Assembly (NCBI GenBank): GCA_019055375.1
Contig: JAHQIW010000934.1
Coordinates: 1 to 64,000 of the forward strand
Reading direction: 5' to 3'
Length of the DNA: 64,000 nucleotides
Source: Parelaphostrongylus tenuis
Taxonomy: Eukaryota; Nematoda; Chromadorea; Rhabditida; Metastrongylidae
Part shown: positions 21,501 to 32,100 of the stretch, piece by piece
How positions within the stretch are numbered: position 1 is the stretch's first letter
How the letters are laid out: the number at the start of each line of letters is the position of its first letter
The notes under the pieces: model-generated
Database searches by the model: none
Told to the model about the DNA's origin: nothing
Seen by the model: the letters and a program-made list of their open reading frames with translations, nothing else
Program-made: the position numbers and the translations under genes

Positions 21501-23055
21501 CGAGAAACGCATTCTGACACGACGTCGTTGAGAATCTCCCTCTTTCCTTCTCTCTTAATTGTGCATTTATGATGCAGTGGCTACGATCTGACATGAAATC
21601 GTAATTTCAGCCACAGCTTCAGTTTAGTCAGGATTTAAGAAGCTGATTTAAAAACTACCTGAGTTAAAACCAGTTGTGAGTGATTATTGGCAGTCACCGA
21701 ATATATTGAGACGTGGCTGAGAGAGAGGCAGTGCTAAGGCCAAAATGGCGTCGGGCGAGCGCTCTGCTTCGGAGTTTTGAGAGATGTTCTCAGCCGTAAG
21801 GAGAATTAGATATGTGCCCCGAAAAGACTTGTTTTCTTCTACTTCAGAATAATGGCTCTATCACTGTCAAGTATCCTTCATCTTTCATTGTTGAAGAGGT
21901 AATCAATCTCGTTCTGTGTTGTGTCAATGAGGATTTCAACTTAAAGTAGACATGGTAGTTCCTCTCGAAAACTGTGTTTTCATTGAAGAAACACGCTCAA
22001 AGAGAGCACAAAAAGCGCTTTCTAATTCCATTTTTCACGAAAGTTCCACATCTCTTGTTAATCTATACACAGAGATTTTCAGCGCTCGAATCGCTGGCAA
22101 GAAATTCTAGTGGTTTCCTTTGCTGACCATGTACACGAGAAGGTCACAGAATGTACACATATGTGCCACATAATTTTGTCAGAAGTAATCGTAAGCTTTT
22201 CCTGACGCAAAGGGAGCACGAAGAGAATAGTCATTGAGTTAATGTAATAAATTTGAAGGGAATGTACGGGAGAGTTTTCGCTAACGACATTTCTTAATTT
22301 GATCATTACCACACGGATAACAAGAATCCTTTAAGCAAGCGTATACCTATATCCTTAGTTTTGGTATCTTGTAGAGCAGTCACGTAAAATTTGTTTGATA
22401 AGCATTCCGCTATGCTTGAGTAGTTAATTTTTGTTGATAGACCTGCAGCGATAGAAGAAAAAGCGTTATCTAGTCGTATTTCAAATTGGAGACCCCAGAA
22501 GAAGAGGTTTGACGAAAACCGTGGGTTACGACTTTGCATTCGATATTCATGGATCTGGAAACTAGACATCCAGTGGTAGCGGCGAGGTAGCGGCCAGGTA
22601 GTCAGTGATGTTCGGTGCTGGGTGATCTGTCAACGGAAAATTTTGTATAATTACTCCGAAATATTTTCATATCCCTCTACACTGAATTCGTCTCTGCACA
22701 AATCAACATTGATATTGTTCCTGTTGAAAATGTCACTGAATGACTGACTCGATATTGTTGCTCATGTTCAGCGTGCGAAATATTCGGAAAAAGGAAAAAG
22801 AAATTGCAAGCATTAGAGTGATAAGCAAACGTAAGATCTCACTTTGGATGTTCAGTACTATGAGTCGTTTGTTGATTTTCTATGGATATTTCCTACTTTG
22901 GACACGTGCATCGGTATTTGGAACAGACTTTAACGTAATGCCTTTGATTCGCCATAGAGAAGTCCCACCTTGGTGATTCATATCGGGTGTTTTTTCGCAT
23001 CGCAGTTATCATTTGGTAGTGAGAAGTTTATTCAATGCTGGCTCATTCTTATAAG
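18590..23055. other. Intergenic, no confirmed gene
   Basis: Frames such as + 20,455-20,733 and + 21,139-21,378 lack splice support or recognisable motifs. A short AAATAACGAAAATCGCG-type repeat (AATAACGAAAATCGCGTGTC, about 19,361) recurs at 36,943 and 53,776. Nothing else is recognised. Confidence 0.4.
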
Positions 23056-23059
23056 GCAT

Positions 23060-23273
23060 CATACAATCAAACACTCTAAAAGAACGTCACAGTGGTTGTT
23101 TCATCGCAGGCTGAGTGTCCACAGTTCGTTGTCGACTCCTCTACATGAGGGTAGATTCCCGACGAACTGACTGAACGAAAAGGCACCGTGCAATTGACGA
23201 GGCAGGAAAGTTGAGAAGTGTCTTTTACTCTGTATAAGTACCCATGACAGAGCACATAAAAGACTTAGAATAT
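23060..23273 (+). repeat. Palindromic MITE, right half, interrupted by mariner
   Basis: Carries GTTCGTTGTCGACTCCTC, GACGAACTGACTGAACG, AAAGGCACCGTGCAATTGACG and CTCTGTATAAGTACC, then AGACTTAGAATA. This is the right-arm sequence of the family at 26.0, 46.4, 60.3 and 62.5 kb. Its last bases resume beyond the mariner at about 23,845-23,862 (CATTGTCAAATTATTA, against the family end TGTTGTCAGATTATA). Confidence 0.7.
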
Positions 23274-23843
23274 TAGATCTCCAACTAAGTTTCCGAAGTT
23301 GATCCAAGTAATCAAAAACTTATTTTCCCAAGTAATCGAAAGTATCAAATAACATTAACTGAAGTATTCTTCTGAAGTATCTTGAAGTATCTTTCAAAAT
23401 CTTCCGGATCTTTACGTCTGAACATTGAAAATCATCGGCCAAATCACCAGTTGACAAAGTCGGATCATCTTCAAGTGCTTCGTTGATTGCTTTTCGATCA
23501 ATTTCACGCGGTCTTCCGGATCTTGGTTGATCAGCCAAATTAGTATCGCCATTGCGAAACTTTGTAAACCATTCATACGTCGTAGTTCTACCCACAACTT
23601 GGCGGCCTTTTGAGCGATTGATGATGTCAAATGTAGTTTGAAAATTGTGCTCCGAATGAAACTCGTAAAGCAGTAAGTTGCGAATGACTTCCCGTGATGG
23701 CTCCATTATTGGACAAGTATGTACAAAACTATACCAAACGATGCGCAAGAAAATTCTGCACAAAATAGGTAAAAGAAAAATTTGTTTTCGTGGGAAAACT
23801 TTTATGTTCTGGATCAAGTTAGAAAACTCAGTTGAAGACCCAA
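23274..23843 (-). mobile_element. Internally deleted mariner, keeps DNA-binding half
   Basis: Ends are inverted repeats: left GATCTCCAACTAAGTTTCCG, right (reverse) GGTCTTCAACTGAGTTTTC, both followed by a TTGATCC block. The minus-strand frame (from 23,703) starts MEPSREVIRNLLLYEF, then FDIINRSKGRQVVGRTTTYE, WFTKFRNGDTNLADQPRSGR and EALEDDPTLSTGDLADDF. This is both HTH motifs and the RSGRP linker of a mariner transposase, about 115 residues. The frame then runs straight into the 3' terminal region, so the DDD catalytic domain is absent. It is non-autonomous. Confidence 0.88.
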
Positions 23844-23864
23844 TACATTGTCAAATTATTACAA

Positions 23865-24390
23865 GATCTTTTTATTTTCCATGCCTAATATCCATCCGAG
23901 TACTACGTCAATTCTCGATCACCTGCTTCAATTTATCATCGATTAGTCATCCACATCTGTGACGCAGTGAACTTTCAATATCGGTTTAAGAGCAATCTTT
24001 CTGAGACTGGATTTCAAAAAAGTGTAGCTTGTCGGCCCAGTGTGAGACTAATAATATCAACTGTACAGCATGACGACTATGCTTTGAGTTTCTGTTGACA
24101 TTTTGAACACTATATGTGTGTTTTGCTCGTCAGTCAGACTTTGCCAAACAGTACCGTCGCGAACTGTCACATCATCGGTTTTGATTTTCCTGTTGTTGTC
24201 GATCCCTTTATGTTAGTTTATAAAGTTTTTTTTTCGATTTTATATGCACTTCAGTGAATCTTTTGTGGTCTATTTCAGTTACTTCTAGAACTAAATCTAT
24301 CAACTTCTGGAAGACAAGAACTTTGCTTTCTGATGGTGTAGATCGCTATCAACTGCTCTCTCTTTCTCTTAAGAATATAATAATATTACT
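23865..24390. other. Intergenic, nothing recognised
   Basis: No repeat match within the window and no convincing exon. Confidence 0.4.
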
Positions 24391-24394
24391 AGTA

Positions 24395-24500
24395 GAAAAT
24401 GGGAAGGTGGCGGAGGCCGGCCGAGTCGTTAGTGATGCGGGGACAACAGAAATCAACGTGGTGGTTCGATCCTCTCTACATCACTCTCCCCGCGATAATA
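24395..24500 (+). repeat. tRNA-like SINE head
   Basis: GGCCGGCCGAGTCGTTAGTG (A-box-like), then GTGGTGGTTCGATCCTC (B-box-like), spaced as in tRNA-derived SINEs. It is related to the heads of groups B and C. It lacks tRNA pairing, so it is not a tRNA gene. Confidence 0.55.
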
Positions 24501-24682
24501 AACGAGTACCCTAGTCCCGGAATCCTTCCAAGTTGCAAGATTTGCCCGACGAGCATTTTAATAGGTCATCCGCGGCGATGATGGAATTCTCAAGAAGCAG
24601 TCGAAAAAGCAGGCGAAATGTTCCAACCCTTGTAGAGACTGCATATGGGGATACGAATTGTGTGCTAGAAGATCTGCACAGT

Positions 24683-24838
24683 GAAATGTGAAGACAGTTT
24701 TGGAGGTGGTCGAGCTGGGGCGTTCCCAATTGATTGCTTGAAAAAGAGTGTCAAAGAAAAGATTGATTCAGAACCTTGCTTGTCTGCCTACTTCCTAGTA
24801 CATTGCTTCAGTAACCACTGCGATGCTCGGCCTCCATG
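24683..24838 (-). repeat. tRNA-derived SINE, group C, copy 2
   Basis: Minus strand. The head is GGAGGCCGAGCATCGCAGTG; the 3' body shares CAATCAATTGGGAACGCCCC and AGCTCGACCACCTCCAAAAC with copy 1 at 16.2 kb. It faces the + strand head at 24.4 kb. Confidence 0.6.
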
Positions 24839-24839
24839 A

Positions 24840-25750
24840 ATGGATTAGCATAATCAAAACAAATTCCCTTTAACTACTAACAGCTTTATTCTTAAGTTTT
24901 TTCATAGATGTTAGTATTTCTGAAGCTAGTGGCCTCAATCATTATTACTCGCAATTTGCTACGTGGCCATAACTTCCTTAATTGGACCTCATTCTTTACA
25001 TGACATTTTACTTTGCAGATTATTGTTTGACAGTGAGATCATGTAGCTTATATATTTGCATACGAAAATATGACTAATTCCAGCACGAAAGATTTTCGTT
25101 GTAGTCGACTTTCTAAATAGGATTCTGACAATCGTATGGCGCATCATCGGGCGCGTAGTGTCCTCTGTTTGAATTCGCTTCAGCCCGATCGGCTTGTACA
25201 TTTCCGTTCTAAGTGGTCATCAACTTATGTCACTTTTTTCTTATACTATATCTCTTTCTGCTGGAAAAGTATATTCACGGCACAAAGAACCAATTTTCGA
25301 TCATCTTTTCAAAAACATTTTTCATCCGCCAACGGGTTCAATTCGTCTATGCTACCTTTTAATTCTGTAAAAGGCACCACCAAAGAAGTAAAGTAAGCTC
25401 AAAGAATGACTCGCTTTTGTCAGGTCACAAATCGGCTGCATCAAATGGCGAATTTTCTAAACTTCAGTAGCACTATGTTTTTTTAATCTCCCACCAGTTA
25501 CATTTGTAGACCTCTTGATATGAAGTGTTTTCATTATGAAGGTGATTATGATGTTTTTATGAGGTTTGTCTCATTGCTTGATCCGCATGCTCCACTTTAG
25601 AGCTATTCGAAATCGCTTGATACACCTAAAACTGGTAGCGTGCAGTAGAGAAACCCCTTACTTTTATACTCAAACTAACTCACTTCTAGCCAAGGTAAAT
25701 TACCAAATTTGGTTTTTTTTTCGTTCGGAGCGCAATGTTCTTCATTTAAA
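24840..25750. other. Intergenic, nothing recognised
   Basis: No exon with a splice context. A short block around 25,100-25,200 (AGTCGACTTTCTAAATA) also occurs at 6,247, so it is probably repeat debris. Confidence 0.4.
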
Positions 25751-25754
25751 TGTT

Positions 25755-25962
25755 ATCTTCATTGTAAATCATTGCCTAAAATGCCTATTTTTTTACCCTA
25801 ATCTTCGCTACAATCTATAAACTTATTTATACTCAAACAATAAAGCACTAAAGCACTTAAAGCATCTTCATTGTAAATCATTGCCTAAAATGCCTATTTT
25901 TTTACCCTAATCTTCACTACAATCTATAAACTTATTTATACTCAAACACTAAAGCACTTCAT
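25755..25962 (+). repeat. Two-copy tandem repeat, 109-bp period
   Basis: ATCTTCATTGTAAATCATTG begins at 25,755 and again at 25,864. The units differ by very few bases over about 95 bp (for example TTCGCTAC against TTCACTAC) and end in CTAAAGCACTT. It is a recent local duplication. Confidence 0.92.
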
Positions 25963-26037
25963 GGTCAAAAAACACATTAAGTTTGGTGAACAGAAAGGAT
26001 TCTTGCGTTCAGAGTGATTTTGAAATCTTGCTCGGAA

Positions 26038-26515
26038 TAATGTATTCTGATAGCATATTTTGAGCCTTTCATGAGAATTGTTAAGACACTTATACAGTGC
26101 GATACACGTGTTTCCTCCTTGCAGCCTCGTCAAGGCACGATGCCTTTCGGTTCAGTCAGTTCCATGGGATATATGCCCTGAATGGAGGAGCCGACGTCGA
26201 ATCTTTACACACGTCGTTAAGTGATAAAATCACTGAACGGACAGTGTTGTACACTCCATTGCTCTTGGCTGGTTACCGTGAACTATCACACCCTTCGTTT
26301 CGAGCGTTCACTGCCTGTTCCATGGTTTTATCATTTAACGGAGCGTGTAAAACGTTGGCGTGGGCTCCTATGTACAGGGAAAATCTTCCCGCATGACTGA
26401 TTGAACCGAAAGACACCGTACAGATGACGAGGGTGGAAGGCCGAAACACGTGTATTGCACTCTATAAGTGCCATAGCAGATCTCATGAAAGGCTCAACAT
26501 ACGCCGTCAGGAAGG
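26038..26515. repeat. Palindromic MITE, complete copy
   Basis: The left arm reads TTTTGAGCCTTTCATGAGAA, CACTTATACAGTGCGATACA, CGTGTTTC, CCTCGTC, GCCTTTCGGTTCAGTCAGTT. The right arm is its reverse complement (GACTGATTGAACCGAAAGAC, GATGACGAGG, GAAACACGTGTATTGCACTC, CATGAAAGGCTCAAC). It has no ORF of note. Long terminal arms without coding capacity are typical of a foldback/MITE element. Confidence 0.8.
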
Positions 26516-26519
26516 GTTC

Positions 26520-28480
26520 TGTTGAATGCAGAAAGCATTATACCCTTTCCTGTCATAAAAAAGGAATGATTCAGTCTCTGTGAAAACACTACAAACTCTA
26601 CACTCTGCCTGTGGCTCACCACAGCATTATGGGTTTGTGTTTAGCAATATGGTCGCTTACTATATCATCTGGAATCGAATCACAGGAAGAAAATCCTTGA
26701 AAATCTGGTTGCTCGCCTTTTAGAATCTAATCTCATCGGCGAAATGAGACGACATCATCAGTCAGAAATGGGTTTGGAGTTCCTTAAACGCACTGTTTTT
26801 GATTTCTTCCATTCTTAACTCGTAGTATGCAAGCAAATGCTGCGGAACAATGGTTTTTTTCAAATCTATCGTTTTTAAGATCAGATGAAGCTGTTATCAC
26901 TTGTTCTTGAGCTTCAATGGTTCACGTTTTCTGAGATTCACCCTTTTCATAGCCTAGACGTATTATTTTCTCATACTTTGATATTCTATCGTTTACTGTA
27001 GTGCTTATGACAACTTAGTTCATAATTCAAATCAAAAATCTGCCTATTAGAGATATTGTTATTTTTGCCAGGAAGTAAAAGCTATGAACTCTACGTACGA
27101 TGAACAATGAAGCTTACACAATTCTAGAAATCAATCCAGTTAAAAATTCTCTGCTGCTTGTAATAGTGGAACACTTGTTTTTTCTGTTCAGTTATGGGTT
27201 CTTGGAGATTATCTAAAACGGTCTTACCTCACCGATGTTTTTGATTTTTGCACCAGTATGGTGACCGTTTCTTCAAAATCATTGCCGTTTTGCTCTGATC
27301 GCTTATATAAGTAGAGAGGTGCTTACCGAGTTTTTAACTTTCAATTTAATACTTCAAGAAATGAGATGTACTAGACGTGAACTCATGGTATCCCCTTCGT
27401 AGTTAGAGCAAATTACGTAAACTTCTGTTTTACATAAACACTCATTATGAGAAATTTTGGACTAATTGACAACAATGTACAGCGGCTGATTGTTTTAGCT
27501 CATTACCTCGGATTACACTCTTTTCATCCACGAAATCTGGCTGATTTTTTTTATCATTTATGAGAGGTTCTTATGATCTGCAATAAAGTTACATGGTAAG
27601 GGAGGTGGTCCGTTCTTCTACAAATTATAGCTTTAGCTTATTAGTTACTTTGCCATCAAACTCTTCATTTTTTTTACACTTTGTCTGCTGTATTTTGCCC
27701 AAAAAGAATGTTTGGGTTGTCGGTCTCAGCTCCAGTGCGCAGGTGGTGTTCACGTTGTGATGCTCTCAGACAAACCATGCTGCCATCCAGCGCTTTCGAT
27801 GTCCAACTTCCACACTTTCCGACTAAAATGTGGGCGATTCTGTACACACTATGGGAATGGGTCTTATCGTTTTGCAGTGAATACGTGAATTGCCTTCGTG
27901 AAGCCGATTTAGTTTCGTATAGTCCGTCTGGTCGTGCAGACGCGTAGAGTGTACGATCGCATTACCTCCACCCTCTGTCCATTCTCTCTTTTGCCACCCA
28001 CCCTTCGTTGAATTTATTAATTTTCAACACTACAATATCAAGCATTCTCTCTTAAACAAGCCTGTTTTCAAATTCATCCTCTTTGCCTACGAGCTTCTCA
28101 AGTATTTACTTATATTACCAATTTGACGACCAGGGGATATGAATTAGTACGCGCCAGCATTGGAACACTATTTTCAATTGTCACATGATGCTTCTAATCC
28201 AGGCTCAAATGAACAAATCCTAGTTTTAAATTTCCGCAGGAAGCCCTATCTTTGGAAAAAAATTAAGCTGATAGTGTACGCTTTCGTCAGAACGCAGTAC
28301 GGGCACTATATTGGCATTACATGCGTGCGATTCTACGTTTTTTTTTTCAAACGTACTCATCTCCCTTCCTCACTCTTTTTCCTCACTAATTTTACATTAG
28401 TTACCTTTTTTGTCCTTCTTCCTTACCAACTTTCTTCTTCTCTTTGAAATTGATGTTTTCATGAAAGAATCGTTAATTCT
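26520..28480. other. Intergenic, nothing confirmed
   Basis: AT-rich with scattered short frames. A pyrimidine-rich tract at about 28,338-28,445 precedes the candidate small gene at 28.5 kb. Confidence 0.4.
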
Positions 28481-28529
28481 GCCTGATTTTCAGAGCTGTG
28501 ATTCCAGCTGCCACGACTGCTGAGTGAGC

Positions 28530-29101
28530 ATGGCGCACTGGTCAGATGTGGATGCACACCTGCTCTCACCACTGTCCATCGGTTACGTGCAGCTGTTCAG
28601 TAAGTAACGCCTTTACCTCTTTTGTCAATACGCATCATCTAATCCTTGTCGTCCATACATCGAATATGTCTTGGAAATGTCGTGATGATTCTGGAGTCGT
28701 CGCTGAAATTCATGACGACGAAGAACATTGGGTAGTCGAGTATAACTGTAAGTTTTACAAAGTTTTGAGAGCATAACCGACATAGTAAATTACGTTTCAT
28801 ATTTTAAACGATCTTTTGCAATAGTACCGCTTGCTCGGCGTATCTATCCTAATGCTCTTTAGGCAAACGTTTTGAAAAAGATTTCCGAAAAATAAGGCAG
28901 TGAGGTAAGAATATACGAAATTTTTCATTCCCGTTCGCATTCACCGTTTCGCCCGCCTAGTTTTCAGACAATGATTACATTCCGTTGCGAGAAAAATTCA
29001 AGTTTCTCAGGGGTAGCGGCCTCTGTCGATTTACATATTACAGCTCATTGAATTATACTTACGAGAGAAAAGCCATCAACATTGCAGATCCTGTCTACTA
29101 A
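28530..29101 (+). CDS. Candidate small three-exon gene, unknown product
   Basis: Model: 28530-28599, 28697-28747, 28968-29101. An acceptor (TGATTTTCAG) ends near 28493 and is followed by stops in all three frames before ATG 28530, as expected for a 5' UTR, perhaps trans-spliced. Exon 1 (MAHWSDVDAHLLSPLSIGYV...) ends at a perfect GTAAGT donor, phase 1. Exon 2 (VAEIHDDEEHWVVEYN) ends at a second GTAAGT, phase 1. Exon 3 follows TAGTTTTCAG and encodes NDYIPLREKFKF, then SLNYTYERKAINIADPVY and TAA. Weak point: the acceptor before exon 2 (TCTGGAG) lacks a pyrimidine tract. Alternatively translation starts at ATG 28666 (MSWKCRDD...), giving 71 residues. The family is not recognised. Confidence 0.4.
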
Positions 29102-29104
29102 GTG

Positions 29105-32100
29105 AACGTACTAAGATGAGGTTACCATTCTTTGTGGCCAACAACACTATATTTCTTTGAAAAAAAGTTGATTATGGTAGTTCAGAAAAATAGAATTCAA
29201 TGGTGTTTCTGATACGTTGTTGTGTTTGCAAGCAGTTAAGATTCTTATTCATTCGCGATAGATCTATTTCGAGATGCATATAAGTTCGAATACTGTTCTA
29301 TTATATCTAATACAAATATATATACACGTATATATACATTATCTCTTGCTGGTCTGCAAAGTTTCCAACTTTTCGAACACTCAAGATCAGAAAATTACAA
29401 TCAGTTTTCGGAAAACTACCATCGCGAGTCAGGTGATAAGCAATACTGTTATCTTCATAATAACCATACCAGATTTTACATCAAATTCAATAGATTAGTA
29501 ACAATGAAATGACATTGAATCTCAAAGGCAGACTAAAAACTTGAAGATAGTTCGTAAACTGTCTTACAAAGTTTATAGTCGACAGATCTTGGACAAAAAG
29601 AGAAATTTCAAAAGTACAAAGAAAAAAGGGAGCATTTAGTTTGCGAAAGTGTTCTCATTGGGCGAACATAACGGAGATCTGAATGTTCTCTTCCTAGTGA
29701 AAGTGTCATTCGCCACTGGTCTGAGAAAAGCTGCAAAAAAATGGTATCGTGTGATTCGGAACGCTCATCTCTGATGTACGATGCCTACAAGTTCACGATA
29801 TAGTCGTCTAACTCTTTGTAGCAAATGTGTTTGCAAGAAGTTCATGTCAACATAACGTTGTCTAAAAGATCTGACCGCTGATTTCTTGGTTGAGGAAGAT
29901 TTTTTACTCTAGGTAATTTTACTTCTATCATTTGTCTCCCTTTCGATAGCTTGAAATTTTGATCAGATACGGGTTATTTTTGTGTAGAGAAGTTGAAACT
30001 GTTCCAAGTGTTTTCTATAGTACACTGTCCTAAATCTGCTGTTCAAAGGGGCAAGTCTATTGACCAATAGCCATTCACAGCTGAACGAACAAAGAAAGCC
30101 TGGTGAAATTAGTTGTCACTTACTTACTTTCTTTTAATTTTCTATTATTTCACTGTTTTCGCCCGTTTTACAAAATAGTTTGTACGGCTTCGTCTGTGTT
30201 GCCCTCAAAATGATCAGTGGTGAAAAACATTCCTTTTCTATATCTTAATAATTTTACTCCTTTGTTGTTGTAATGTCATGATGTTACATATATATATTTA
30301 AGAGAATCAAGTGGTGAGCAAAAACACGGCCACAGGCAGGAATCGAACCCGCGTTTAATCCATACCAGTTTAACATGCCTTTTTGTCAATTTTGTACAAG
30401 ATTGAGTATGCAGAGACATTATTACAAGAATCACTTTGAAGTAACTAGACCTTACCAAATCATGAAAAAATGACGAGAATAAGGAAAAAGAAATGCTTAA
30501 TGCTTCGTCCATCTGATGAAAGCCCTCGTAGATATACGATCAATATCACTAATAATCAATGTAACTATGTTTGAGCTGGGAACAATGCAAGGCCACTGTG
30601 ATTAAAATTTTCCTTAGACTAACCAATCTCTCCAACAATGCAGTGAATCATCCTCAAATCGAGAACAATGTAGCAATCATGAGAATGAAAATCAGTCAAT
30701 CCCCATTTGTTGTTGAGCTCTCAGCTAGCTGCATGCATCGTTTCCCTCGTTTCAAATAACCATTGTTCGATTTTGCTGATTTACCTATACTGGAACTGTA
30801 TAGTGGCCCGCTGGATAATCCTTCCAAAAAGAGCCCTCTCAAGCCTACGACTCTTTCAGCCTGAGCGTATTGCCAATAATGAGACGGAAGGTACAAATTT
30901 TTCGTGTATCGCAGCTCCTTGTTTTCTTTGTTGGACATTTTAGCTCCAGTGCCTAACGCTTATATAACTCGGGAAAATTTAAGTTGGCCCGCTTGCTACA
31001 ATAAACTTTAGTCAAATTTTCTGCTAACTGGTAATTGTCGTACTGTAGATCCTACTAGACCGGTTCGGTGAACTGAATGCTTATCCTTCCACACCTTGTC
31101 GTAATGAGTCATTCGTTCTGGAAACAGTTAATATTAGACGTGCAGGTGTCTTTAACTTTCAATAAACTTGACTTAAAAAATGTCTCGTTATAGAGTCGTA
31201 TAAATCTTTGGCGCGTCTCATGGTCTTTTGTATACTTATTGTCATCAATCTTCGAAGTGCCATATTTACAAAAAAAACATTTAAAATGTAAACCTGTTTA
31301 GTTTGTGCGATTTTACTTCTCCTTTCGTGGTTTATGTTATTTTCTACGGTGTTTTATCGTCATCCAAAGTCTGAGTTTGGATTGGCCGGTTATTTACCTT
31401 AATTTTGGCAGATGACGTCGGAATGCACGTTGACTTTTGTCTCAAACCATGACTAGGCGCTATTGTTTAGTTGGAGCAAACAGGACCCAGGATTACTCGT
31501 GGATTGAGCGTGATTTTCTATTCGAATGTCAGAAATGAGTACACGCTTTGGTACTCTTAAATTAAATCGAAGCAGTGCAGTAAGGTTTCAACGATGGTTG
31601 GTAACTGAGTGGAGTTTCGCGAACTCGTCATGGAGTGGTTCTAGCCAATTCCGTCTAGTCTAAGCAAACCTGGTTCATCGTATCCGAACTGTGATCGTAT
31701 TCGATTTATCGTGGTCATTTCATGAATTTATAGCGCCAGAAGTGGCTGCCTGTTAAGGTTAAGTGTTCTAGGATAACCTTTGTTTGAATTTCATTTTTAT
31801 TTCTGACTATTGACTTTAATTTGTGAGTATTAAGTCTTTTAGTCTGCAATTAGTCAGAAGAATTTTGATGTAACCTGCGTTCACAGATTATAATCGCACT
31901 GGTTTTGCACTCATCGTTTCAAAGAATCATTCGGAGTTTCAACTGCCAAATAAAACGTCTATGTTTCCGTGGCCTCCTTGACGAGTGTTAATTGCTAATG
32001 TGGTGCTCAGGACAGGATAGACACAAAAAAGGTCAAACGCTTCGGAAAAAAATCTGACAACTGTTGAATGCGAATAGGTCTAATGCGCTATCATTACCCA

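Noticed and set aside
24395..24490. Possible tRNA gene (A and B boxes at plausible spacing)
   Set aside because: No acceptor-stem or anticodon-stem pairing is visible; it fits a SINE head.
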